A stretch of 64,000 nt of DNA from Chloroflexota bacterium (GCA_005880695.1 VBGR01000044.1:1-64000), one strand, 5' to 3'. Shown: positions 16,955 to 25,885, counted from the first letter of the stretch. Notes: generated by a model from the sequence alone, not told the origin. Translations and numbers: made by a program.

Positions 16955-16957
16955 TTG

Positions 16958-18106
16958 TTAAGTTTTCCCGGCGAAGATTCCGTTCAGCCCGAGGTCACGG
17001 AGCTTCTTGCCTCCGGCGGCTTCGTAGAGCGAGAGGTCCCCGGCCGCTGTCGACTCGACGATCGTCGAATTGTCGAGCCAGCCGAGGGGAATCGCCGCCG
17101 CTGCAGCCGGTGCCGCTCCGCGCGCCGTCACGGTGAGACCCTGCAGCGCGATCGTGCTGCCGTCCGGCGAGAGCCAGGGACTCGCGGAGCTGGCTCCGGC
17201 CGGGAGGGAGGCTTGCCAGAAGACGGCGCCGCTTGAGCTCTTCACTCTGAGCTGCGGCGAGGTGTCCGCTGCGCAGACCACGGTGCCATTGGGAATCTCG
17301 TCGACCGCCACGCAGCCGGGTCCGCCGAGCTGCTCCGCATGCGAGCCGTCGGAAGCCAGGTGAACGATGGAGTCGCCGAAGAAGCGTGTCGAAGCTGGTA
17401 CCGATTGAGCGCCAAGCGCCGAGTTCAGCGAGGCGACGGGCCCCCGCTCGTCCCAGCCGGCGATCAGCGTCGGCCGCGGGAAGGCGGTGCCAAGGTCGCG
17501 CTCCAGGGTCGTTGCGGTAGGACCGCCCGCCTCCGCTGTCTCGAGCCGGAGCTTCCAGTGGGCTCCTTCCTGGTAGAGGGGGTCAGCCAGTGACTGCGGC
17601 GGCGGGTCGTGCAGGGGCGGCGTGCTCAACACGATGGCGATCAGGTGGCCCCCGTCGGGGCTGACCGCATAGGTCAGCTCCTGCTGCGGGTTCGTGAGTG
17701 GGAACTTCGCCACTGGCGAGACCGTCCCGTCGGGGGTCAGCTTCCGCACCGACCCGGACTTGTCGGCGTAGTAGGCGGCGCCGGCGGCAGCTCGCACCGG
17801 GGATTGCAGCAGCGCCCCGGCGTTGCCGATCCGGGGCGCCGGCGGCGGCTCGAACATGGCCCGAGCGCGCACCTGGCCCTCCGCATCCACGATCGAGACC
17901 ATGGCCTGGCCGGTCGGCGGGTTGCTGACCTGCTGGATGCCCGGCAGGCCGCTGGCGATGACGAGGAGACCGGCAGTCGGCGAGGGAGCGGAGACCGCGC
18001 TCGCTGTTGGGCTCGGTCGTGGGTAGGTGGCACTGCGCGGCTGGCCCGCGACCCCGCAGGCGGCGAGCGCCACGGCCGCGGCAGGCAGCAGCCATTTGAT
18101 CCCCAT
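16958..18106 (-). CDS. Lipoprotein with beta-propeller-like domain
   Basis: About 382 residues. The N-terminus MGIKWLLPAAAVALAAC is a clear lipoprotein signal, with cysteine after LAA (lipobox). A short Ser/Thr/Pro-rich linker follows. The rest is beta-rich with TolB/WD40-like repeats such as SPDGGHLIAI and SPDGSTIALQGL, suggesting a surface-exposed propeller. No enzyme motif is seen. Start choices are TTG 18112, GTG 18109 and ATG 18106; the ATG gives the most compact signal peptide. The gene is convergent with the 5S gene across a shared terminator. Confidence 0.75.
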   Translation of the reverse strand: MGIKWLLPAAAVALAACGVAGQPRSATYPRPSPTASAVSAPSPTAGLLVIASGLPGIQQVSNPPTGQAMVSIVDAEGQVRARAMFEPPPAPRIGNAGALLQSPVRAAAGAAYYADKSGSVRKLTPDGTVSPVAKFPLTNPQQELTYAVSPDGGHLIAIVLSTPPLHDPPPQSLADPLYQEGAHWKLRLETAEAGGPTATTLERDLGTAFPRPTLIAGWDERGPVASLNSALGAQSVPASTRFFGDSIVHLASDGSHAEQLGGPGCVAVDEIPNGTVVCAADTSPQLRVKSSSGAVFWQASLPAGASSASPWLSPDGSTIALQGLTVTARGAAPAAAAAIPLGWLDNSTIVESTAAGDLSLYEAAGGKKLRDLGLNGIFAGKT

Positions 18107-18186
18107 CACCAAGGTCTTAGAACGAACGGGCCGGGCCGCCCGTTACTTCCAAGTTTGACCTTCTCGGCGGTGCGTCTGCCGGGCGG

Positions 18187-19422
18187 CTAAAGGGCGGCGG
18201 CGTCCTCCTCCACGACCATGTCGGGGCGCAGCTTGGGCATCAGCAGGACCGCCCGCACCATCAGCAGGCAGAAGAGCGCGAAGATCGCGACCATGACGTC
18301 CAGCACGACCGCCGCAACCGTGGGGTGGCGGACCACGATGAGGACCGCCTCGACCAGACAGCCCGCGGCCAGGAGCGGGATGAAGAGCCGGTCGTGGACC
18401 GCCATGAAGAACTGCACCAGGAGGTTCACCAGCGAGAGCCCGAGGCCGATGAAGCCCATGGCCAGGATCAGCGGCTGGTCGTCCAGGAACTGAGGCCCGA
18501 AGAGCACCAGAACGATCAGGCGCGAGGCCAAAGCGAAGACGACGATCGCACAAGCCCCGAGGAAGGCGGTGATCGCGCCGGAGAGGAGCAACAGGCGGCC
18601 CGGGTGCCGGTTGGTCGAGACCGCCTCGACCACTCGCGGGAAGAGGACCTGGCTGACGGAGAGAGTCCCGAAATAGAGGATTGTCCCGACCTTGTTGAGG
18701 CTGCCGTAGAGGCCGCCCTCATCCACGTTCAGGTAGTGCTTCGCGAGCACCACGTCGAGGTTGTAGAGGAGCAGGACGCCGATGGTTCCCGCGGCGGCGG
18801 TGAGGGAGAAGCTGAACATCGCCCGCAGCCGGGCGCGCTCAGGAACCATCGCGCGGTAGTCGCGGAGCGACCACATGCCGGCCACATAAGCGACCGTGCA
18901 GCCGAGCAGGATTGCGATCATCGACCCGTTGACGGCGAGGCCGAAGAGCAGGAGAGGGACGAGCGTCCCAGTGCGGACGATGATCTCGAGCCCGAGGTTG
19001 GTCGAGAGCGCGGGGAAGTGCTGCGTCCCCTGCAGAGTGCCCCGCGGGATCGCCACAAACCAGATCGCGGCGATGGCCAGCCCAAGCCAGATCACCGGGA
19101 TCGGTGAATCCAGCTTCAGGAACTGCTGGATCGGCACCGAGAGGGCGGCCATCAGCCCCACAAACACAAGGGCGGGGACAGCCACCACCGCATGCGTGCG
19201 GACGATCAGGTAGCGGATTCCGCCCGGGCTCCCCCGCGTCAGCAGCGTCGAAGCGTAGCGGGCGAGGACCAGGATCAGGATCAGGTTTACGGCCGTGCCG
19301 ACCGCGTAGACCGCGACCAGGACTGCCACCTCGCCATAGAGCGCCCGTCCCAGGAGGTGAGCAGCAACGGCGTGATAGACAAAGCCGCCGACGCCGGCCG
19401 TGATCCCGCCGACGAAGAGCAC
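18187..19422 (-). CDS. Polysaccharide (Wzx/MATE-type) flippase
   Basis: A 411-residue membrane protein with about twelve helices of the oligosaccharide flippase family (segments HLLGRALYGEVAVLVAVYAV and GFIGLGLSLVNLLVQFF are characteristic). It would move lipid-linked sugars across the membrane. GTG 19422 starts inside the first helix. The same frame remains open for about 50 further codons upstream (RLAGLGSSRLVRQNL...) up to a TAG near 19572, but contains no ATG, GTG or TTG. The real start may be non-canonical, or the 5' end may carry a frameshift. It diverges from the glycosyltransferase gene, consistent with a glycan function. Confidence 0.82.
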   Translation of the reverse strand: MLFVGGITAGVGGFVYHAVAAHLLGRALYGEVAVLVAVYAVGTAVNLILILVLARYASTLLTRGSPGGIRYLIVRTHAVVAVPALVFVGLMAALSVPIQQFLKLDSPIPVIWLGLAIAAIWFVAIPRGTLQGTQHFPALSTNLGLEIIVRTGTLVPLLLFGLAVNGSMIAILLGCTVAYVAGMWSLRDYRAMVPERARLRAMFSFSLTAAAGTIGVLLLYNLDVVLAKHYLNVDEGGLYGSLNKVGTILYFGTLSVSQVLFPRVVEAVSTNRHPGRLLLLSGAITAFLGACAIVVFALASRLIVLVLFGPQFLDDQPLILAMGFIGLGLSLVNLLVQFFMAVHDRLFIPLLAAGCLVEAVLIVVRHPTVAAVVLDVMVAIFALFCLLMVRAVLLMPKLRPDMVVEEDAAAL

Positions 19423-19612
19423 GAGGTTCTGCCGGACGAGCCGGCTCGAGCCGAGGCCCGCGAGGCGCGACCGGGCCCCCGTCGGCGGGGCGCTAGCGTC
19501 CTGGGTCAGCGGTTCGCACTGCAGGTCGCGGCGGGCGACCGGCTCAGGACACTTGGCACTTGTGAAGCGATTCTAGCGGGGCTCTGAGCACGGACCTCTA
19601 TGCTGTCAACCG

Positions 19613-20512
19613 ATGTCCACCGAGCCGCCAAAACCGCCTCTCGTGTCGGCCATCATCGTCAGCTACAACGTCAAGGACTACCTCCTGGAGTCGCTCCGTG
19701 CGCTCTACTCGAGCACTGACATCCCGGTCGAGGCGATCGTGGTGGACAACGCATCCAGGGACGGCTCGCTGGAGGCGGTCCGCGAGGAGTTCCCACAGGC
19801 CAAGCTCCACCGGATGAAGAAGAACGTGGGCTTCGGCCGCGCCAACAACGTCGGGCTGGAGATGGCCGAGGGACGCTTCGCCCTGCTCCTGAACCCTGAT
19901 GTGATGGTGGCTCCGGACTGCGTCGGCAAGCTGGCCGATTTCCTCCTCGTGCGCCCGGACGTCGGCGGCGTCGGGCCTCGCCTGCTGCGGCCTGACGGCA
20001 CCCAGGACCTCGCCGCCCGGCGTGCCTTCCCGACGCCGGCCATCGCCTTCTACCGCGTCTCCGGGTTGAGCAGGGTGTTTCCCAAGAGCGCGCGTTTTGG
20101 GCGCTACAACATGGGCCACCAGCCGGTCAACAAGCCGCACGAGATCGACGCCGGCACGGCCGCCTGCCTGATGGTGCGTCGCGCCGCGATCGAGCAGGTC
20201 GGCTTCTTCGACCCGGCCTACTTCATGTACGGCGAGGACCTGGACCTCTGCTTCCGGCTGAAGCAGGGCGGCTGGAAGATCTTCTACCTGCCCACCGCCG
20301 AGGCGATCCACGTCAAAGGCGCTTCCTCGCGGCAGGAGACCAATCGCATGCTTTACGAGTTCCACAGCGCGATGTGGACTTTCCATCACAAGCACTTCGC
20401 CGACGACATGCCGGCTTTCGGGAACGGGCTCGTCTGGGCGGCGATCTGGTCGCGCTGGGCCGTGCTGACCGGCTGGGCCAACCTGACGAAGAACCCGAAC
20501 GTCTCGCCTTAG
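19613..20512 (+). CDS. Family 2 glycosyltransferase (rhamnosyltransferase-like)
   Basis: A 299-residue GT2 enzyme. The N-terminal GT-A fold has VSAIIVSYNVKDYL, VDNASRDGS and LLLNPDVMV; the last is the DxD-equivalent. Further signatures are GVGPRLLRPDG and YGEDLDLCFRLKQGGW, where the ED is the probable catalytic-base motif. It is similar to WbbL-type rhamnosyl transferases, probably adding a sugar to an envelope glycan. ATG 19613 is preceded by TATGCT 8 bp upstream. A GCTCCC/GGGAGC hairpin without a T-run (20513-20529) follows its stop. Confidence 0.9.
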   Translation: MSTEPPKPPLVSAIIVSYNVKDYLLESLRALYSSTDIPVEAIVVDNASRDGSLEAVREEFPQAKLHRMKKNVGFGRANNVGLEMAEGRFALLLNPDVMVAPDCVGKLADFLLVRPDVGGVGPRLLRPDGTQDLAARRAFPTPAIAFYRVSGLSRVFPKSARFGRYNMGHQPVNKPHEIDAGTAACLMVRRAAIEQVGFFDPAYFMYGEDLDLCFRLKQGGWKIFYLPTAEAIHVKGASSRQETNRMLYEFHSAMWTFHHKHFADDMPAFGNGLVWAAIWSRWAVLTGWANLTKNPNVSP

Positions 20513-20542
20513 GCTCCCGCGCTGGGAGCTGAAAACTGACCC

Positions 20543-20548
20543 CATAAT
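20543..20548 (+). promoter_or_regulatory. Candidate -10 element, leaderless translocase-like gene
   Basis: CATAAT ends 7 bp before the GTG start at 20556, and no Shine-Dalgarno is seen. The transcript would begin at or beside the start codon. Confidence 0.5.
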
Positions 20549-20555
20549 TCCGCGC

Positions 20556-23500
20556 GTGATCGGACGGCTCGGGCGCGGCAGGGGGCTTCTCCCGCAACGC
20601 TGGCGGGACCGGCTGCTGCTGGCGCTCGGCCGCGACCTCCACGTGCGGCGGTCCGAGCTCGACCGCACCCTGCGAACCGCGGGTCTTGCCTGCCTCCTGG
20701 GGTGCGCCCTCTACACGGCTTTCAGCGGCGCCCAGGCGATCTTCCTGGAGCACGCCGGAGCCAGCCGCTACCCGCTCTTCTTCGTAATCCTGGCGCTCAC
20801 CGTCTGGCCCGGCGTGGCGCTCACGGTGGCCGCCAACCGCCGCTGGGGGATCGGCCGCGCCTTCCGCTACAACCTGCTGCTGAACGCGCTGGCGGGGGTG
20901 GCGATTTACGTCAGCTATCGCGTCGCCGAGAACGCCGTCGTCTCCTTCATCGACTACGTCGCCTACTCGGTCCTCTTCGAACTCGTGATGCTGCAGTTCT
21001 GGGCGTTCGTGTCGCAGTACTTCAACATCCTGGAGGCGAAGCGGATCTTCCCCGTCATCGCCGCGGGCTCCGGTCTCGGCTACATCTTCTCAGGCGCTCT
21101 GACGACGCTGATCGCGACGCGCCTCGGCGCCGAGCCGCTGGTGTTCGTCTGGTCCGCCGGCTGCGCGCTCAGCGTGCTCTTCGTCTACTGGACCGACCGC
21201 CGTCTCTATCGGCCCCACGTCATCGACGACGCCGACGAGCTGGAGGCGGAGGCGACCCATGAGCAGCGCCGGTTGGGCCTGCTGCGCTCGGTCGGGGCCG
21301 CGTTCGCCTACTTGCGCAAGAGCCGGCTCGTACTCGCCCTGGTCTTGCTGGCGACGGTCCTCCTGATCGCGATGCGCGTCTCCGATTACCTGGTCGCGAC
21401 CGTGTTCGTGCGCGCGACCAACGGCCAGACCGAGCTGGCGGTACTCCTGGGCTGGTCCTGGATGCTGAGCTACGTGGTCCAGCTCGCCCTCGGCCTCTGG
21501 ATCACCCCGGTGGTGCTGGGCCGGCTGGGCGTGCGCAACGCGATCCTGGTCCTGCCCGCGGCGACGCTCCTCGGTTTCGTGCTGGTTGCCGCGCTGCCGG
21601 GCCTGCCGGCGGCGCTCTTCCTCTTTGTCGTCCGAAACGGAATTCAGACCGGGCTCGACGACCCCGCCGAGAACGTTCTCGGCGGCGCCCTGCCGAACCA
21701 GGTCGCGCCGAAGCTGAAGCTGATCATCGACAACCTGGTCCTGCCGGGCTCGGCCGTCATCGCGGGCCTCGGCCTGCTTCTCGCGGAAGCCCTCTTCGGC
21801 GCCAGCTCCATCCGCTTCCTGGCCGGCGTCGGCGTGGTGGCCTGCCTCGGGTTTCTGGCTGCCGCGCTCTGGGTGCGGAGCCTCTATGTGAGCGCCATCT
21901 ACTCGCGGCTCCGCTCACACACCCTTTCCCTGAGCGATCTGGAGTTGGCGCTGGGCCGCCCCGGCGCCAAGGCGGTCGAGGAGCTCAAAGCCGGGGCCCG
22001 TGGCGACGACCCGAACCTGCGTGAGTTCGCCGCCCGGGCGCTGGCGCGGGTGGCACCGGAGTCCTTCCTGGGATTGGTCGAGGAACTGGCGGTCTCAACC
22101 GAGCCGGCGCTCCGCCGGCTGGCCTACGAGCTGCCCCCGCCCGGCTCCCTGAGCCTCGACCAGCTGGAAAAGGCGGCAGGGGACGGGGACCCCTGGGTCG
22201 AGGCGGCCGCAGCGGTCGCGGGCGCTCACCTGCAGCCTCCCTGGAGCCGAAGCCCAGAGATCCTGGCCCGCCTGGATTCCAACGGCGCTGAGATTGCCCG
22301 GGCTGCCTCGGTTTGGGCGGCGGCCGAAATCGGCGACCACCACGAGGTGGCGGAAGCCCTGGCCGATCTGCGTCCCGGCGTTCGGCTGGAGGCTGTCAGG
22401 AGCTTCGCCCGCTTGAAGGGAGCCGTCCCTGGCTCGACCGCCGCCCTCATCGCGTGCCTGCAGGACACGAGCCCGGACGTCCGCCGTGAGGCGCTCCGCC
22501 AGGCGGCACGCTGGAAACCGCCGCCCGAAGCCGCGGCCGCCTACGAGGAGGCGCTGGTGGCCGGCCTGACCAGCGCCGACCCGCTCAGCCGGCGGTTGGC
22601 GGGCCAGGCGATCGCGGTCCAGTCGCCGGGCGGCCTGGAGAAGGCGTTGGGCCTGCTGGCGGCGGAGACTTCGGTGGCGGTCGCGGCGATGGAGGCGGTG
22701 ACGCGGAGCGGGCGGGCCGACCTCGTGCGCAGAGCCCAGGGTCACCTGGAGACGCTTCTCAAGGTCGGAACGGACACGGCGGAAACGGCCGCCCGGCTGC
22801 GCAGCCTCCAGAGGCTGGCCGGACCGGCGGGCGAGGATTCTCGGCTCGCCATGCTCCGGATCTCGCTGGAGGATTACGTCGGGCACGTGGTCGAGATGGT
22901 CCTCGCCGGCCTCCGCTCGCTCCACGACAAGAAGGGTTTCGGGAGGGTGGAGCGGGCGCTCCGTTCGACCGGCGAGACGGCCAGGGTGGAGGCCGTAGAA
23001 ACGCTGCTAAACTTCGGCCCGGCCCGGCTGGTGGAGCCGCTGGTCCGGCTTCTCGAACCCGACGCCTTCGAGAGCGGCGTGGCGCGGCCGCTCTCGGAAA
23101 CCGAAGTGGCGATGCTCACACGGCATCCCGACGGATGGGTCCGGAAGGCGGCGGAGGCGGTGCAGCAGAGGTCTGGCGAAAGCATGAATGACCTGATCGC
23201 GCTGAAGAAGGTGCCGCTCTTCGCCACGCTGACCTTGGAGCAGCTGGCGGCCATCGACCGCTTGATGGTCACTCGCCACTACCTCGCCGGCGAGGCCATC
23301 TTCAAGTGGGGGGAGCTCTCCGATGAGCTCTACGTGATCACCGCGGGCGAGGTCCGCATCCATCGCGACGACGTCTCCGGAGAGGTCACCCTGGCGCGAC
23401 TTGGCGAGCACGAGACCATTGGCGAGATGGCGCCCTTCACGCACCAGCCCCGCTCAGCGGGCGCGGACGCGATCAGCGAGGTCACCGTGCGGGTGCTGCG

Positions 23501-23672
23501 CAGGGAGCGCCTGGAGGCCATCCTCCACGAGCATCCGGAGGTGCTGCTGGAGGTGATCAAGAACCTCAGCCAGCGGCTCGTCGTCGCCAACGAGCAGCTG
23601 GAGGCGGCGGCGCGAGCCCGTCGCGAGCCGGAGGCGCCGGCCCGCAAGCCGCGACACCGCCAGCCGGCATAG
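20556..23672 (+). CDS. Nucleotide-translocase-like transporter fused to HEAT repeats and a cNMP-binding domain
   Basis: A 1038-residue three-part protein. Residues about 40-450 form roughly twelve membrane helices of the MFS/ATP-ADP translocase-like (Npt1/Npt2) type. Residues about 460-870 are HEAT/armadillo-like helical repeats (AAVAGAHLQPPW, RREALRQAAR and similar). Residues about 876-1010 are a cyclic-nucleotide-binding domain (LFATLTLEQLAAIDRLM, LYVITAGEVRI, GEMAPFTHQPRSA). The layout suggests transport or sensing gated by a cyclic nucleotide; the substrate is unknown. The phosphate-binding cassette is only partly conserved, so ligand binding is uncertain. The start is GTG 20556. The C-terminal tail is Arg/Pro-rich. 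Confidence 0.83.
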   Translation: MIGRLGRGRGLLPQRWRDRLLLALGRDLHVRRSELDRTLRTAGLACLLGCALYTAFSGAQAIFLEHAGASRYPLFFVILALTVWPGVALTVAANRRWGIGRAFRYNLLLNALAGVAIYVSYRVAENAVVSFIDYVAYSVLFELVMLQFWAFVSQYFNILEAKRIFPVIAAGSGLGYIFSGALTTLIATRLGAEPLVFVWSAGCALSVLFVYWTDRRLYRPHVIDDADELEAEATHEQRRLGLLRSVGAAFAYLRKSRLVLALVLLATVLLIAMRVSDYLVATVFVRATNGQTELAVLLGWSWMLSYVVQLALGLWITPVVLGRLGVRNAILVLPAATLLGFVLVAALPGLPAALFLFVVRNGIQTGLDDPAENVLGGALPNQVAPKLKLIIDNLVLPGSAVIAGLGLLLAEALFGASSIRFLAGVGVVACLGFLAAALWVRSLYVSAIYSRLRSHTLSLSDLELALGRPGAKAVEELKAGARGDDPNLREFAARALARVAPESFLGLVEELAVSTEPALRRLAYELPPPGSLSLDQLEKAAGDGDPWVEAAAAVAGAHLQPPWSRSPEILARLDSNGAEIARAASVWAAAEIGDHHEVAEALADLRPGVRLEAVRSFARLKGAVPGSTAALIACLQDTSPDVRREALRQAARWKPPPEAAAAYEEALVAGLTSADPLSRRLAGQAIAVQSPGGLEKALGLLAAETSVAVAAMEAVTRSGRADLVRRAQGHLETLLKVGTDTAETAARLRSLQRLAGPAGEDSRLAMLRISLEDYVGHVVEMVLAGLRSLHDKKGFGRVERALRSTGETARVEAVETLLNFGPARLVEPLVRLLEPDAFESGVARPLSETEVAMLTRHPDGWVRKAAEAVQQRSGESMNDLIALKKVPLFATLTLEQLAAIDRLMVTRHYLAGEAIFKWGELSDELYVITAGEVRIHRDDVSGEVTLARLGEHETIGEMAPFTHQPRSAGADAISEVTVRVLRRERLEAILHEHPEVLLEVIKNLSQRLVVANEQLEAAARARREPEAPARKPRHRQPA

Positions 23673-23737
23673 CCACGAGTGTCGGAAATGGAGGCTATCG
23701 GCAGGCTGTGGATGCCACTGTTGCCGACACCCGTGGC
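23672..23737. terminator. Large imperfect hairpin between convergent genes
   Basis: GCCACGAGTGTCGG (from 23672) is complementary, with one mismatch, to CCGACACCCGTGGC (ending 23737). The intervening loop is about 37 bases. It starts at the stop codon of the translocase-like gene and ends just before the convergent PRC-barrel gene. There is no T-run, so it may be a factor-dependent or bidirectional terminator, or a structured RNA end. Confidence 0.5.
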
Positions 23738-23750
23738 AGACCCTGCTTAC

Positions 23751-24323
23751 TTAGCCCTCGTAAGGTTCGAGCAGCTCGACCTCGGTTTCGTTGAGGTCGA
23801 CCTGGACATTGGGACCGACAACCTCGATCACTTTCTGAACAGGGATCAGCACCTTCTCGCCGCGCAGGCCAGCCCGCGCCATCACGATGTCGCGGGTCCG
23901 GCCGCGCTCGTCGGTCAGCACTTCGACGACGTGGCCGATCTGCCGGTCCTCGACCCAGACAGGGCTGCCCGAGGTGATCTCGTGGCCGCTCTCGCCGGGC
24001 TTCAGCTCGGCCTCGACCGGCGGCTGATAGGGGGCGTTCCCGAGCAGGGCGCCGGCGACCGCCAGGAAGTTGTGGATTGCCCAGCCTTCGGGCGGCTGCC
24101 AGTGCTCGCCGGGCGGTCCGAACTGCTCGTCCGCATGGGAGGGGAACCGTTCCAGGTCGGCCTCGCCCCCCAGGTCGGTGGCGAGGCCGTCCGGACCGGC
24201 GTCGCGAAACTCGCGCAGCGGCAGCGCCCGCTGGCCGACCACCAGGTGGGTGACCTGATGGGCGCCCTCGTCCACCACCAGCCCTTCCACGTGGCCGATC
24301 CGGCGGCCGTCGCGGCCGAGCAC
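23751..24323 (-). CDS. Double PRC-barrel domain protein
   Basis: About 190 residues with two PRC-barrel domains. The first is near the N-terminus (LGRDGRRIGHVEGLVVDEG) and the second in the C-terminal half (VEDRQIGHVVEVLTDERGRT, ending LNETEVELLEPYEG). PRC barrels are small beta barrels that bind RNA or protein partners, and they occur in RimM and in stand-alone stress proteins. The frame continues upstream without ATG or TTG. GTG 24323, preceded by GAGG, is the first normal start, although CTG codons at 24350 or 24341 would retain residues LRELRVGED that look like part of the fold. It is probably translated from the xseAB transcript. Confidence 0.75.
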   Translation of the reverse strand: MLGRDGRRIGHVEGLVVDEGAHQVTHLVVGQRALPLREFRDAGPDGLATDLGGEADLERFPSHADEQFGPPGEHWQPPEGWAIHNFLAVAGALLGNAPYQPPVEAELKPGESGHEITSGSPVWVEDRQIGHVVEVLTDERGRTRDIVMARAGLRGEKVLIPVQKVIEVVGPNVQVDLNETEVELLEPYEG

Positions 24324-24346
24324 GTCCTCGCCGACGCGCAGCTCCC

Positions 24347-24601
24347 TCAGAAGAGCTTGCCCTCCGCCGGCGCGGGTTCCGTTCCAGCCTCCGTGTCCGC
24401 TTCCGGCGCGGAGGCGCCGGCTGCTCGCGTCTCGATCTTGCCCCGCGCCGCTTCCAGCTTGGCTTCGCAGATCTTCAGGTACTTGCGGGCCTCGCCGACC
24501 GCCTTCAGCGTGTCCTCCAGGCTGAGCTTGCCGTCCTCGAGCTGGCGCAGCCTCTCGTCGAATGCCTCCAGGGCCTGCTCGTAAGTCAGTTCCTCGCTCA
24601 T
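24347..24601 (-). CDS. xseB: Exodeoxyribonuclease VII small subunit
   Basis: 84 residues with the XseB core: YEQALEAFDERLRQLEDGKLSLED and an amphipathic second helix (LKAVGEARKYLKICEAKLE). XseB forms long helical dimers around XseA in ExoVII, which degrades single-stranded DNA. The C-terminal tail is Ala/Glu-rich and unconserved. Its ATG overlaps the xseA stop by 4 bp, and its 3' end abuts the PRC-barrel gene. Confidence 0.95.
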   Translation of the reverse strand: MSEELTYEQALEAFDERLRQLEDGKLSLEDTLKAVGEARKYLKICEAKLEAARGKIETRAAGASAPEADTEAGTEPAPAEGKLF

Positions 24602-25872
24602 TCAGCCTGGTCCACGGTGGCGGCGAGGCGGCCTGCGGCGAGCCGGACGCGGACCTTGCGCCCCGGCCCTGTCTGGCTGGCGGCGGTGAGGACGGCGCCC
24701 GAATCGGCGTCTTGCGTGATGCTGTAGCCACGGGCCAGCACTGCATCGGGGCTCAGGGCGCCCAGGCGCCGGCGCCGGTGGTCGAGGTCGGGCAGACGGC
24801 CGGTGAGCGCTCGCAAGGCAGCTGCCTCGCAGCGACGGCGTCGCTCGGCCAGCTCGGCTTGTCGCCGCACCAACTGCTGGGCCGGGCTCAAGCGCGCCAG
24901 GTCGGCGCGGCAGCGCTCCAGCCTCTGCAAACGTCGAGTGAAAACCGCGCGCAGGACCGCGCCAAGCCGGTCCCCGCGATGGGTCAGGCCCTGGCGGCCG
25001 GTCTCGAGGCGTCGCATACCCTCCCGCTCCAGCCGCCTGCCTCGCTCCGAGAGCCGCGCCAGCAGGTCGGACTTCCGCGGGACGACGCGGGCCCCGGCTT
25101 CCGTCGGCGTCCGGCACTCGGAGTCCGCGGCCAGGTCGGACAGGGTCCGGTCCGAGGTGTGCCCGAGAGCGGTCACGACAGGCAGCCGAGAGGCCAGGAT
25201 CGCGCGCACCACCGGCTCCAGGTTGAAGGCGTAGAGCTCCTCGAAGCTGCCCCCGCCGCGGGCGATGACGATCACGTCAGCCAGCCCTTCGCGGTTGGCC
25301 TGCCGCACCGCGGCCGCCACGCTGCCCGGCGCGGTGGCGCCCTGGACCAGGGCGGGATAGACGTACATGTCCATGTTCGGGAAGCGGTCCAGGATCGTCT
25401 GCTGGAGGTCGTGGATGACCGCGCCCGCCGGTGAGGTGACCAGGGCCACGGCCCTGGGCAGGAACGGCAGCCGCCGCTTGCGTGACGGGTCGAATGCGCC
25501 CTCTTGCTCCAGCCGGTGCTTCAGCTGCTCATAGCGGGCTCTGAGCTTGCCCGCGTCGTCGAACTCGACGAAGTCGACCACCAGCCGGACCCGGCCGGCC
25601 TGCGCCCAGAAGTCGACCTTCCCGCGGAAGATGAAGGCCTGGCCGTCCTCGGGCAGCATCGCCAGCCGGCGGGCGTCGGACTGGAAGATGAACGCCTCGA
25701 CGACCGACTGGCCGTCCTTGATGGTGAATCCGTAGTGGCCCTTGGCGGACATCTTCATGCCGCTCACCTCGCCCTTCACGAAAACCTGCGCGAGCGGCCG
25801 GAGCTCGAGCTGGATCTGGCGGGCCAGCTCGGTCACGGACCAGGGGCGTCGAGCCTCCTCCGGCTTCAGCAT
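24598..25872 (-). CDS. xseA: Exodeoxyribonuclease VII large subunit
   Basis: 424 residues. An N-terminal OB fold (SVTELARQIQLELRPLAQVFVKGEVSG) precedes the catalytic domain with signature segments ALVTSPAGAVIHDLQQTILDRFP, VIARGGGSFEELYAFN and ALGHTSDRTLSDLAAD. A coiled-coil region and a C-terminal segment (LARGYSITQD) follow. ATG 25872 gives the normal family N-terminus; the frame is open for 34 more codons upstream but these are not conserved in type. A TAGACT hexamer 7 bp upstream suggests a leaderless transcript. It forms an operon with xseB. Confidence 0.96.
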   Translation of the reverse strand: MLKPEEARRPWSVTELARQIQLELRPLAQVFVKGEVSGMKMSAKGHYGFTIKDGQSVVEAFIFQSDARRLAMLPEDGQAFIFRGKVDFWAQAGRVRLVVDFVEFDDAGKLRARYEQLKHRLEQEGAFDPSRKRRLPFLPRAVALVTSPAGAVIHDLQQTILDRFPNMDMYVYPALVQGATAPGSVAAAVRQANREGLADVIVIARGGGSFEELYAFNLEPVVRAILASRLPVVTALGHTSDRTLSDLAADSECRTPTEAGARVVPRKSDLLARLSERGRRLEREGMRRLETGRQGLTHRGDRLGAVLRAVFTRRLQRLERCRADLARLSPAQQLVRRQAELAERRRRCEAAALRALTGRLPDLDHRRRRLGALSPDAVLARGYSITQDADSGAVLTAASQTGPGRKVRVRLAAGRLAATVDQAE

Positions 25873-25879
25873 CGAGGCC

Positions 25880-25885
25880 AGTCTA
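25880..25885 (-). promoter_or_regulatory. Candidate -10 element for xseAB, overlapping upstream stop codon
   Basis: TAGACT on the minus strand lies 7 bp from the xseA ATG. Its first three bases are the TAG stop of the DUF2254 gene. The same hexamer at the same spacing precedes the MBL-hydrolase gene at 53270. Confidence 0.5.

Noticed and set aside
23679-24584. Plus-strand open frame opposite the PRC-barrel and xseB genes
   Set aside because: The minus strand carries clear PRC-barrel and XseB motifs; the plus frame has none.
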